DNA from: Rugalucina vietnamica
Taxonomy: Eukaryota; Mollusca; Bivalvia; Lucinida; Lucinidae
DNA: 64,000 nucleotides
Assembly: GCA_964017185.1 (NCBI GenBank)
Contig: OZ024874.1
Coordinates: 36,990,721 to 37,054,720, forward strand
Reading direction: 5' to 3'
Of this stretch, positions 10,985 through 22,259 are shown one piece after another. Every line of letters begins with the position of its first letter. The stretch's first letter is position 1. The notes beneath the pieces were generated by a model. That model worked only from the letters and a program-made list of their open reading frames with translations. It was not told the origin of the DNA and searched no databases. The position numbers were made by a program, and so were the translations under genes.

Positions 10985-11394
10985 TAGAGAATGATCTTTG
11001 CAAAGTTCCCGGACATATTCTATTGTTGCCGAATTATTTTATCTGGGCTGCTGAGTCAACTGTCATGTTGGTTGTCTCTGGATAACCAGTTTGACTTGTG
11101 TAATCTATGAAACGGCATCAAATGTGATAATTATCTTGAATCACAGATTTCATATTTCCCAAATGTACACCTACATGTATGTGAAACATTCGTACTATTC
11201 TGTCTCATTTAGGAAATGTGACATATTTGTATATGTTCAGTTGTTATGAAGTTGTGATTTATGCACCAGTTGCTTGTATCCACAGTCACTATTTGGCTGG
11301 GGAATAGATGCGCTTTTAGCTTTCCAATTTTATGAAATGTGACTTATGTACATGTATGTTCAATTTCATTATTTTTACGAAGGTTTAATTTATG
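10985..11394 (+). repeat. Dispersed repeat, copy A
   Basis: Aligns in reverse complement with about 40420-40860. Shared blocks include GGTTGTCTCTGGATAACCAG (11070-11090), GTTTGACTT, AATGTGACATATTTGT and AATTTATGC, in the same order. No protein is encoded. Confidence 0.7.
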
Positions 11395-12067
11395 CTCAAA
11401 TGCTCAAGGGCAGCTAACTCCGCAGCCCATGGTCGGATTTGGTTGAATTTCAAACTCATCCGAGCTCTAATGTATGTTGTCATTCCTAGCAAGTATGAAA
11501 AAGATCCAACTGAAATTAGCGGAGATAATGACCTGTGTTGACAATGTTTTCTCCATCTAACGTCTATGGAGTTATCTCTTGCTATTGCAATCAGAGTTCT
11601 GATTTGATCTGCTTCAAAATCTAATTAAATGCAGGGAATCCCCCACCACAATGATGCTTCTGATAAAGTTTGATTGCAATCAGCCTATTGGTCTCCCAAG
11701 AAATACATGTTTGAAAGTGTGGACGCACAGACGGACAGAAGCCGGCTCGATTACTATACTACAAGCTCACCTTGTGAGGCCTCGGCTTAGGTGAGCTAAA
11801 AGTGAAGCCGCTACAGTTACTACATTATAACCTTATGGGAGGTGTGTGTTGCCATGGAAACCAGAGTCCTAATCCAACCTGCTTCAAAACCTAATGCATG
11901 CAATCCCCAACCCCAATGATGCTTCAAATAAAATTTGATTGCAATCCACTGACTAGTTGCAGACATATTTGTATTTGAAAGTGTGAACGGACACTCGGAC
12001 AGATGACAGCTCGGGGTCCAATCATATAGTAAGATCGCCTTGTGAGCCTTCCGCTTAGGTGAGCTAA
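11395..12067 (+). mobile_element. F3 Helentron-like element, 5'-truncated, two tails
   Basis: One F3 core (AAGGGCAGCTAACTCCGCAG then AACTCATCCGAG) is followed by the terminal module ending in a hairpin and GGTGAGCTAA at 11799. A second terminal module follows at about 11830-12067, again with a (GGAC)-type microsatellite remnant and GTGAGCTAA. The second tail may be a separate truncated copy or a duplicated end. Confidence 0.7.
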
Positions 12068-13390
12068 GAAAGAGATCTGCATAAATGGTCAGTAACTACT
12101 TCCAAGTGTGCAACCAGTTCAATTTTTTATCAAAGTTTGCAGGAAATGGTCTTCGCAAAGTGGTCTATGCGTAAATCTTAAAACATGTAGCAGGTTATAA
12201 TAATAATGAGCCTGTGTGTGAGAAAACAATTTGGGTTCCGACCAGGTCCCACACAAACCGGGCTGTACAGTCACAGAAGACAGCTAGAAGCTTGAAATTT
12301 CTGATTTAGAAAGAAGAGAAAGGATCTCGGAAGACTATATAGGTTTTCCGCCCAAAGTTTGTGTGTTTCTGGCAGCTTCTGTGTCAATTTTAAAGAAAAA
12401 GTGTTGCCTTCTCCGTAAAATTAACAGTTTGATTAACGCAACAACATGACAGAAACCTTTTAATGTTACATACCTGCAGCATAAATCTGTGCCAGAGGGA
12501 GGGGGTCAGATTTTATCGAAAAATTATTTTGTCAGGAAACAACTTTTTTGCCATAGATTATCAAGAAAATAATACAATATGTTGATTGCAAACTAAAATT
12601 GTGGGTAGAAACTATTTATGGACTAATAACTGATACATCATGTTTATCAGAATTGTAATTCTAAATAACACTGCCCATCACTTTTGCAAAAACCTGTACC
12701 TCATATATACTGTGCAAAAATGTTAAGCAACGTTTACTTTGAACAGTGACTCCATACGTTTTGTCATATGTTTGTAGACATTAGGGAAGTTCTTCTGACA
12801 GAGCCTTGCATGTATCAAATTAAGGTAAAACCAATAGTTGTGTGGCGCTAATATAACATTAGGTTTTAAGTCCACGGACCAACATCTCAAATAAAACATA
12901 AACCGTCAAAAATTTAGAAACATTATTTTGCACAGTATATTTATATGCATTGTAACGTGTACACTTAATGTGTAAACCTGTTAAAATAGGACAAATAGTC
13001 TGTTCATTCAGGTAGAACATACATATACAGTATATTTCCATAGCCTTGGTACATAACAAACAATAGAGCTGAGCCCGTTTATCGGTTTTTGGGCTTTTTG
13101 ACAGCCTTCCCCCCCCCTTGCCCAAACATGACAATTTGATATAATAATATGTCCTTTACAAAAATACAGTTGTGTTCAAAATATTTTGATTGGGCAAGGG
13201 GGGCGGGGACATCGACTTATAAAAAGTTTCCTATTTCCTATATGATCCTATATAAAACTTAAACCTTATAAAAGATTTTGTCCAATTTCTAAAGAAGTCA
13301 CTTCTTGACTTACACACAACATTACATGTCTAAATATAACAGAAACTTACTTTTCAACTGTAATAGACTTCATTTATGGCTATTTCAAAA
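12068..13390. other. Intergenic DNA with a MITE fragment
   Basis: At about 12205-12330 there is a diverged, one-sided copy of the ATATGAGCC MITE seen at 26166 and 56320 (GAGCCTGTGTGTGAGAAAAC, then GGGCTGTACAGTCACAGAAG). The rest is AT-rich with no gene or repeat recognised. Confidence 0.5.
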
Positions 13391-15039
13391 CTAGAATTGT
13401 CAGAGAATCTGACTATAGCCCCGCTTCTCAGCTTTTTTGCAGGGTGAAAAAAACAATCATGACAGGTAACTATCACAAGCTAGATCTCGTCAATATTGAT
13501 GCATACAAAATTTGGTCTGATTATGTCAATTCGTTCTCAAGATATTGAGCAGAAACGAAATTCTGACCTCAATAAATGGCCATAACTCCGTCAAAATTTT
13601 GTGAAAAATGACGGGTAACAATCCTAAGCTAGATCTTCTCAATGATGACGTGCATACAAAATTTGGTTCGATTCTGTCAATTCGTTCTCAAGATATTTAG
13701 CGGAAACGAAATTCTGACGTCAATCAAGGGCTGTAACTCCGTCAAAATTTTGCGAAAAATAAAGGGTAACAAATCCAAGCTAGATCTTGTCAATGATGAC
13801 GTGCATAAAAAATTTGGTCGGATTCTGTCATTTCGTTCTCAAGATATTGAGCGGAAACGAAATTCTGACGTCAATTAAGGGCCGTTACTCCGTCAAAATT
13901 TTGCGAAAAATGACGGGTAACAATCCCAAGCTAGATCTTGTCAATGTTGATGTGCACACAAAATTTGGTCAGATTCTGTCAATTGGTTCTCAAGATATTG
14001 AGCGGAAACGAAATTCTGACGTCAATCAAGGGCCGTAACTCCGTCAAAATTTTGAAAAAAATGACGGGTAACAATCCCAAGCTAGATCTTGTCAATGATG
14101 ACGTGCATACAAAATTTGGTCGGATTCTGTCAATTCGTTCTCAAGATATTGAGCGGAAACGAAATTCTGACGTCAATAAAGGGCTGTAACTCCGTCAAAA
14201 TTTTGCGAAAAATGACGGGTAACAATCCCAAGCTAGATCTTGTCAATGATGACAAGCATACAAAATTTGGTCGGATTCTGTCAATTCGTTCTCAAGATAT
14301 TGAGCGGAAACGAAATTCTGACGTCAATCAAGGGCCGTAACTCCGTCAAAATTTTGCGAAAAATGAAGGGTAACTATCCAAAGCTAGATCTTGTTAATGA
14401 TGACGTGCATACAAAATTTGGTCGGATTCTGTCAATTCGTTCTCAAGATATTGAGCGGAAACGAAATTCTGACGTCAATTAAGGGCCGTAACTCCGTCAA
14501 AATTTTGCGAAAAATAATGGGTAACAATCCCAAGCTAGATCTTGTCAATGTTGATGTGCACACAAAATTTGGTCGGATTCTGTCAATTCGTTCTCAAGAT
14601 ATTGAGCGGAAACGAAATTCTGACGTCAATCAAGGGCCGTAACTCCGTCAAAATTTTGCGAAAAATGACGGGTAACAATCCCAAGCTAGATCTTGTCAAT
14701 GATGATGTGCATACAAAATTTGGTCGGATTCTGTCGATTCGTTCTCAAGATATTGAGCGGAAACGAAATTCTGATGTCAATATAGGGCCATCCAAGGGCA
14801 ACAAGGGCAATAACTCTTCTGCAAATTTGGGGAAACTGACATGCATTTACACATAAGAAGATATTGTCAATACTGATGCATATGCCAAATTTGGTTAAAG
14901 TCTAACAACTGGTTCTCAAGTTATGTGAGGTAATGGAATGAGGGAATGACGGAAAAACGGAATAACAGAATAACGGAACTACGGAAGGACAGGGTGAATC
15001 CAGTATAGCCCCCACTTTTTCAAAGCGGGGCTATAATAA
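13391..15039 (+). mobile_element. F4 Helentron-like element
   Basis: Starts AA|CTAGAATTGTCAGAG, with subterminal CTATAGCCCCGCT. It holds about nine cores of 151 bp, then an ACGGAA-type microsatellite (about 14940-14990), and ends with a hairpin and AGCGGGGCTATAATAA. The head and tail sequences CTATAGCCCCGCT and AGCGGGGCTATA are inverted copies. This is the pearl/Helentron-associated layout with sequence unrelated to F1-F3. No protein is encoded. Confidence 0.75.
13440..14800 (+). repeat. 151-bp tandem repeat array (F4 cores)
   Basis: About nine units repeat at exactly 151-bp spacing in the centre (13787, 13938, 14089, 14240, 14391, 14542). Each unit contains GCTAGATCTTGTCAATG, AAATTTGGTCGGATTCTGTC and GTTCTCAAGATATTGAGCGG. 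Reading frames of about 83 codons in each unit are by-products of the repeat. Confidence 0.9.
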
Positions 15040-15241
15040 GGGTAGCCAATATAATTGGCAATTACCTTGTCAAGTTCATGAAATACATCAGGTGTCCTGT
15101 TGACAACTTGACCTGAGGAGTTGGTAAATCAATTGAATTGGTCTAGAGATAATTCCCCGATAATTTATTCCTAGTGTACAAGTTTACAAAAGGAGGTGTG
15201 AAGAGATCATTGTCAAAGGGGAGAAAATTGCCTTATATCAA
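15040..15241. other. Spacer between F4 and F5 elements
   Basis: About 200 bp without gene, repeat or site that I recognise. Confidence 0.6.
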
Positions 15242-16003
15242 CAAGAACTCCGCGGAGGTCGATATCGCACCTGCATCGGGCAAAGTCAATAGACAGTGAA
15301 ATATAGTTCAAGGGAACCGGGTCAAGGTGCATACTTGAAGGGCGTATCAAGGACAATTACTATGCAATGTTTCAGACTTGCAGCTATCTCTGATGTCGAG
15401 AAAACCAAACTTCGACGTAAAAATTTTCAAAGTCAGTGGACCGTGAAATATAGGTCAAGGGCACCGGGTTAAGGTGCCTGCTTGAAGGGTATGTCAAGGA
15501 CAATTACTATGCAAGGTTTCAGACTTGCAGCTATCTCTGATGTCGAGAAAACCAAACTTCGACGTAAAAATTTTCAAAGTCAGTGGACCGTGAAATATAG
15601 GTCAAGGGCACCGGGTTAAGGTGCGTGCTTGAAGGGTATGTCAAGGACAATTACTATGCAAGGTTTCAGACTTGCAGCTACCTCTGATGTCGAGAAAACC
15701 AAACTTCTACGTAAATGTTGACAAAACTTCGACGTAAAAATTTTCAAAGTCAGTGGACCGTGAAATATAGGTCAAGGGCACCAGGTTAAGGTGCGTGCTT
15801 GATGGGTATGTCAGGGACAATTACTATGCAAGGTTTCAGACTCGCAGCTATCACTGATGTCGAGAAAACTAAACTTCGACGTAAATGTTGACGGACGGAC
15901 GAACGAACGAACGGACGAACGTACGTACGGACGGACGGAAATTTGAACTCCTATATCGCACCCTGCTATAAGCAGGGCACCCTGCTATAAGCAGGTGCGA
16001 TAA
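15242..16003 (+). mobile_element. F5 Helentron-like element, copy 1
   Basis: Begins CAAGAACTCCGCGGAGG, then subterminal ATATCGCACCTGC. Several cores of about 147-170 bp follow (AAATTTTCAAAGTCAGTGG at 15421, about 15568 and about 15738), then GACGGACGGACGAACG microsatellite, and a terminal hairpin CACCCTGCTATAAGCAGG with GTGCGATAA. The hairpin is present twice in tandem here (about 15958-16000). The head and tail inverted pair is ATCGCACCTGC / GCAGGTGCGAT. Confidence 0.8.
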
Positions 16004-16136
16004 AAATATTACACCATGTAATACTTTCCATGATAATAATATACACCATGTATTGAAAAGCAGCAATTTTGTCAATGTTCGCTCACCTGAGTAAATGCTT
16101 GTTAGCTCACCTGAGCTGAAGAGGCAAACATGAGCT

Positions 16137-16860
16137 TATAGTCGCTCAGCTGAAACTGATTTTGGAAAATAAAATTACCTTATCGTTTGGAAGGATGAAT
16201 TTGGTCTCAAATTAAAGATAATTGATTGTACTTTCAAAATCCGGTTGTCGTAGTGTCAATAAAATGTAGCGTCATATCAGAAAAAGGGGTGATAACTCTG
16301 TATTTAGTAAAATTAAAAATTGCCCGTTCGGATGGAAAAATGTAAAAATATTTTTATTCGATTTCGGTTTTGAGCCTTTGATTATATTTTCGTTTTGTAC
16401 ATTGATATGTCGACACATTGTGGTTGTTTTGATTTTTTTTTGTGCCTTTCAACATAGTTACGCTTTAACGGCCAGTAACGTACGTAACACGGTAGAAATT
16501 TTGATTTTGACGTCTTGCGTTTTTTATACAGAGTAAAGTATTTTAGATATACCAATAATTTTGTATCTATGTAATGTATCTATGCAGTGTGTAGACGTTT
16601 CCATTTTTCGCTATTGTATCTCTCCATGTTGTCAGTACGCTTTTAAAAACCCAACCCATTCTTGAAAAGTAACGATTTTTCGACCGTAAATCGTCATTCG
16701 ATAGATAATAACTTATAGATTCACGTGTATATTTTTCGAATTACCACGAGAAAATTGATAAACTTGAAAGAATTGTTTTATTTTCCAGTTTAAAGGGGAA
16801 TAAATGATAAAATGGGCTTCTTGGTGTACATGTATATGGTCACGTAGACTACGTGCTTGC
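16137..16860 (+). repeat. Left inverted arm of the large element
   Basis: Pairs with 22260-22593 and 25029-25418 read in reverse. Shared blocks, outermost first: CGCTCAGCTGAAA, AAATAAAATTACC, GAATTTGGTCTCAAATTAAAG, CGACGTC/GACGTC region, CCCATTCTTGAAAA and TATATGGTCACGTAGACTAC. A second diverged copy of the ATCGTTCGGA-type block occurs at about 16945, mirrored near 22165. Confidence 0.8.
16475..16488. repeat. 14-bp palindromic motif family (first of nine)
   Basis: GTAACGTACGTAAC. Variants of the palindrome GTWACNNNNGTWAC occur at 17211, 17627, 18020, 20204, 20355, 21163, 21889 and 25063, all within the large inverted-repeat element. Copies at 16475/25063 and 17211/21889 lie at mirrored distances from the element ends. 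It may be a protein-binding site; no function is shown by the sequence. Confidence 0.7.
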
Positions 16861-19393
16861 AGACAAATATAAACACAATTAGTAAATACAGAATAAATTC
16901 AGCATTCCCTATAAAGGCGTTATGCTAATCCGGGGTTCATTACCTTATCGTTCGGATGGGGAAGTTTAGTCTAAAATGAAAGATGGGTGTCGCCTGGAAT
17001 ATTTGATTGTTTTGCGCCCCAAAACATTGTAGCGTAATTTGACAAATATGGGCACACATCTCTTTCTCAAGCGTATTCATTTTTGGTGCATGGTTACAAA
17101 ACCAATTTGAAACCGATTCGTAAATTGGCTTTTCTTCCCAATTCTTCCTGACTCAATAACTATATACTCATATAGAAATATGTATAGAGCTTCAAGGTGC
17201 ATTCTGAGATGTTACATATGTTACTTTATAAAAAGGACATGGGTCGGCCGATAAAAACAGTTTTAAGTTTTTACAATTTGCGTTTTTTTTATTTGTTCTA
17301 GTATTCATGTTATTCATATCAAAATACAGTTGTATCGGTTACATCATACAGTGTATCGGTTACAAAATAGATTTAATGGAAACACTTCAAACAAAATACT
17401 ACGAATCTATCTTTGACATATATTTCATAATATGTCGTTGAACACTTCGACCCCTATTGAAAAGCTGGAAGATTTAAAGTCGCCCTTCAACCATTTTGCA
17501 CAAATAAGAGCTATTTTCAATATCTTCCCTCTTGGTAAAACTGGGACAATTCTCTTACAACGTTTAAATAATTTCAAGAAAGAGGTTTCCTAGAGAAATA
17601 ACGTATTTCAGTAAGAGCTACGCCATGTAACATACGTAACATTTCTTAATTGCATCAATGCATGTATTGAACATACAGTACCCAATAGGATGCGTCTACT
17701 TAGCAAGAATCTTAAACTGTTACTAAATATATCATATCGATTTATCAGGAAATTGTATTGTTTTAACTAAAACCACGTGTAACACTGAATTTGATTTAAG
17801 CAGAATGAGTAAACGGGATCAACCTTGCTTACATCATACACACATGCGAATAATCAAAGAACATGTTGCTTGCAAAGATATCGTTTTGAGATATATTATA
17901 TAACGTTTAAGGAATAATGACTTAATGGTAGTGTGTATTTAATTTGATAAAACCGAATAATTGCATCGATTTCTCGGCATTCTGTACTTACTAAATTGAA
18001 AAACTGACTAAATTGAAATGTTACGCGCGTAACACCATAAAGTAAAATGACAAATACAAAGCATAACATGACATGAAATAAACAGCAAAAGAAAGAAAGA
18101 GGGAAAGAATGAAAGAAAGAATTTGAGAAAGAAGGAAAAACACGTTATTGAATTTTATTTAAAGGTAAATTGTGCGCATATACAATAAACATGTACTCTG
18201 GGTGATATCAAGATCTACTTTGCATCCCAGGATAATTGCTCATGGGTGCAAATTTGTTATTCTGAATACAAAATAGATATCAAAGTTAAGTTTCTTATAT
18301 CAAGTTAAGAATGACTAATGCTGCCATTTTATAGACACCACCAATTAACAATTTATTTGCTTTTTAAATGTTGTAAACATATAATATTTATATGAAGTCA
18401 TTGAGTTAAATGTATTTATCTTTGGATAGCCATACCCCTTCCCAAACTGACACTCTTCCACTGGTATCACTGAAGTATTGCGCACAATATTCAAATATTA
18501 TCCCCGAAACCTCAATCGTTTTAGCAGAATGATTTTGTCTTAAGTATAAAACAATTGAAAGCTCAATCTTTATAATATTTTCCTTTATGTTCAAAAAGTA
18601 ACATGTACAACACATTTATTAGAATTTCATAATTGTCTCACTACGTTTTTTTTTTTTCCTTAAAACACTGTGATCCCTTATGTATTTGACCAAAGCCGCC
18701 ACTTCATATACCAAGATAGTTCATTTTATATCAAAAGAAAGAATTAAATGATACAATGATACTTTAAGTAATAAAATTATCCAAATTTGCGATCTCGTAT
18801 CATGGTATATAATATTAGCCTTGATAATAATTATCAAGGGAATGAGTTTCCTTCTTAACATACTAAAAACTTTCAGGAAAAATGAAAGGTAGCTTTTCGG
18901 TCTCCGTTTGCCTACTTTTACCTTTCTGTGTATCATGACAGTATCACAATTGGAACGAATTCCTGTTTGTATTTTTTTTTCACAAAGATGCTTTGTTACA
19001 AGCTATTATACCAACAGGTGTTTTGCTATTAAAGGTTTTGTTTTTACATGCAATGTATGTTGTGTTGCTAAATTATGAAATTCTGCTTCATCAAAAGCAA
19101 CTTTGTCATATTCATTTAAAGGGAAATGCAATAAGTTTCATTTTATTTGTAAGCGTTAAGGAGAGGTTCAGTAATGTGAATTGTGTGAAAAATGACTTAC
19201 AACACATACAGCTTTTCCTTATTCTTTAAATCGGTTGCTAATTCTTCTATCCCGGCACTCCAATGCATTTCTATAACGTTGTAGCTTACTTAAAATTACA
19301 TAACAACATAACAAACACAGATAAAATACCTGCTCAATTTCATTTAAGTCAATAAAATATGAATCCTTATTCAATAGCACCATTTAATAAAAA
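16861..19393. other. Interior of the large element, left part
   Basis: AT-rich with no gene recognised. It contains three copies of the 14-bp palindrome, a purine-rich GAAAGAAAG tract near 18085-18130 and a poly-T near 18645. Short open frames (for example 18721-18936 and 18993-19229) show no family features. Confidence 0.6.
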
Positions 19394-20432
19394 CAAGAAC
19401 TCCGCGGAGGTCGATATCGCACCTGCATCGGGCAAAATACACATTACTATGCAAGGTTTCACACTCACAGCTATCACTGATGCAGAGAAAACCAAACTTC
19501 GACTTAAAAATTAACAAAGTCAATGGACCGTGAAATATAGGTCAAAGTCAGTGGGTCAAGGTGCGTGCTTGAAGGGTATGTCAAGGACAATTACTATGCA
19601 AGGCTTCACACTCACAGCTATCACTGATACAGAGAAAACGGAACTTCGACGTAAAAATTAACAAAGTCAATGGACCTTGAAATATAGGTCAAGGTTAGCG
19701 GGTCAAGGTGCGTGCTTGAAGGGTATGTCAAGGACAATTACTATGCAAGGTTTCACAATCCTAGCTATCACTGATGCAGAGAAAACGGAACTTCGACGTA
19801 AAAATTAACAAAGTCAATGGACCGTAAAATATAGGTCAAGGTCAGCGGGTCAAGGTGCGTGCTTGAAGGGTATGTCAAGGACAATTACTATGCAAGGTTT
19901 CACAATCCTAGCTATCAGTGATGCAGAGAAAACCAAACTTCGACGTAAAAATTAACAAAGTCAATGGACCGTGAAATATAGGTCAAGGTGCGTGCTTGAA
20001 GGGTATGTCAAGGACAATTACTATGCAAGGTTTCACAATCCTAGCTATCACTTATGTAGAGAAAACCAAACTTCGACGTAAATGTTGACGGACGGACGGA
20101 CGAATGAACGAACGAACGGACGGACGGACGGATGGAAATTTGGACTCCTATATCGCACCCTGCTATAAGCAGGTGCGATAATAAGCTTCTGTATTAGTAT
20201 TGTGTAACATACGTACCATAATTTAGTAATTTGTTTGTACAATTTAACATATAAGTTTGCTTAATCATGTCGAGAACTTCATTAAAGTCAATAAAATACG
20301 AATCCTTATTCAATAGCACCATTTAATAAAAATAAGCTTCTGTATTAGTATTGTGTAACATACGTACCATAATTTAGTAATTTGTTTGTACAATTTAACA
20401 TATAAGTTTGCTTAATCATGTCGAGAACTTAA
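19339..20432 (+). repeat. 154-bp tandem duplication, one copy interrupted
   Basis: The unit 20279-20432 is an uninterrupted copy of the sequence made by joining 19339-19393 to 20182-20278. Both end in CTTAATCATGTCGAGAACTT. The first copy contains the F5 insertion and the second acts as the unoccupied site. Confidence 0.85.
19394..20181 (+). mobile_element. F5 Helentron-like element, copy 2
   Basis: Same head (CAAGAACTCCGCGGAGG), subterminal ATATCGCACCTGC, about four cores, GACGGACGGACGGACG microsatellite and terminal hairpin as copy 1, here with a single hairpin. Comparison with the empty copy at 20279-20432 places the insertion in AATAAAAA^TAAGC with no clear target duplication (two bases of ambiguity). 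Confidence 0.88.
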
Positions 20433-22259
20433 GGAGCGTATATAATGTAAAAGAAGCCATTCTTACAAAGAGACGACAATTTCATCCCAATACTTTATAG
20501 TAAGTGTTACGCGTTAGTGATGTCGCTGATATGATTTCAATACTGCTTGTTTCACATATAACTGTTCGTTACCTTCACTATATCTACAGTAAATTGACTA
20601 AAATCAAAGTTATTAAGAGGTTAACGTCAGTGGATTGGAAACAATCGTGCCCAAAGTGGTTTCTCTTATTTTGTAATCAAGTTTAAGGTTCTGTTGATAT
20701 GCTATAAAACATGTATGTGTAAACAATTAACAGTGCAAGGTTATCTACGATACGCATAGGAATATTATTATACTAAGTAAATATCTATTAAGTAAACATC
20801 TCTTATTAAGTAAACATCTCTTTGAATGTACGTTTTGAAATGATTTCATGTTTTCGCTATCATGGTAACAGCGTGGGCTTAGATTCAGATTAGTAATATA
20901 TCAAACAATGACCATATCCGTATCTCTAGATGCTGATTAGGCCCTGCCATGCCAGTTGGAAATAATTGCGTACAGTAAACCATTGCTATCATTCTTGATA
21001 AAAACGGAACAATAACTGCACACAGTAAACCTGAGATTGAAACAATGAATCTTATATTTGGAAAGGGCACATGGATACACTTTATTCTAAATATTTTAAA
21101 TAACTCCAATGACTTCACACAGTGAAGAAAGTAAATAAAATGTAACATATCATGTTTTGTGTGTAACGTATGTAACACAAATTAAAATGCTGCTTCAGGA
21201 CATATCGGTTTCACTGAACTCCAAAATAGAACCAAATTACAAAGAAAAAAAACCCCTATAGAACTAAGAATAAAATGTAGGCTTTATAGTCATACTCTTA
21301 TCTGGGTCTAAACTTCTATGTTAGGCTATACAAGTCGTCAAACCACTATGCTACAAAATAGTGTAGAGGAAAATACAAACGACGACGGCAACAGCATTGC
21401 ATTTAAATCGAATAAGTATATTTTGGTAAACGGAAACTGCATTAAATGATTGAACGGACCTTAAACTTACTTTGATCCTGAAATTAAACTGTATGCAATG
21501 CTTAACTGTTTTATTAATGCGAATGTAGTTTACGTAACCATTTGAAAAAGACTACTTTGTACTTTACACTTCAGCTTTTTTCTCTCCTCCGTCGCGGTCG
21601 CGGACCGTGTTCCGAACTTTCTGATCTGGTAAAGGCCAACATTTTTATTTAATAACTTTCTAGAGTGGCGAAGTATCCATTTCTACACAGAAAGCGGTAT
21701 AATTCAAGAATGTGGTAGGTGAATTAACAATGGTAAACGATATAGAAAAGATCATTGGTAAAGTAAATTATTCATTGCAAAGGCTTATAAACAGCATTTT
21801 CATGTACATTTTATTTTAGTACGCTATGAAATATTTTATCTTATAGAGAAATTGCATCGCATGGCTCCAATTCAGTGTATAATAATGTGTTACATATGTT
21901 ACGCTTCGTTATGGCAGTAGCGTACGTTCTTAAAATGTTTGAACCAATTACAATGTGCAGACAAATGATTGTATGATGAAACAAATTTAACACAGTGATC
22001 AAAATTGAAAAGAATAAATGATATATCAACCTTCCAATATTCCAACGTGTCATTTAGGATTTAACCCAATAAAGAGGTATCTATCTGCCCTGTCCTGGTT
22101 TAGTGCTACACATTTTTTCAAAGAACAATCACTTTTCTTTAATTTATGACGAAATGTCTCCTTCTGGACGATGGGGTATAGTTTCGTTTCAAAATCATGT
22201 TCATGTATGGGCCTATCTATGGGGGCCCGAATGTTTAGTGTTTTGTCTTCTGTATGCAC
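20433..22259. other. Interior of the large element, right part
   Basis: AT-rich, no gene recognised. It holds palindromes at 21163 and 21889 and a degenerate half site near 21527. The reading frames at 20885-21178 (minus) and 22050-22259 (minus) have no recognisable domain; the second overlaps mirrored arm sequence. Confidence 0.6.

Noticed and set aside
13440-14800. Repeat array that might suggest CRISPR or a repeat protein (83-codon frames per unit)
   Set aside because: Units are 151 bp, contiguous without spacers, and 151 is not divisible by three, so the frames are accidental; the context is a eukaryotic transposon core array.
16081-16136. GCTCACCTGAG strings near the left end of the large element as another full element
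   Set aside because: Only short pieces resembling F1 head or tail are present, with no core, microsatellite or second end.
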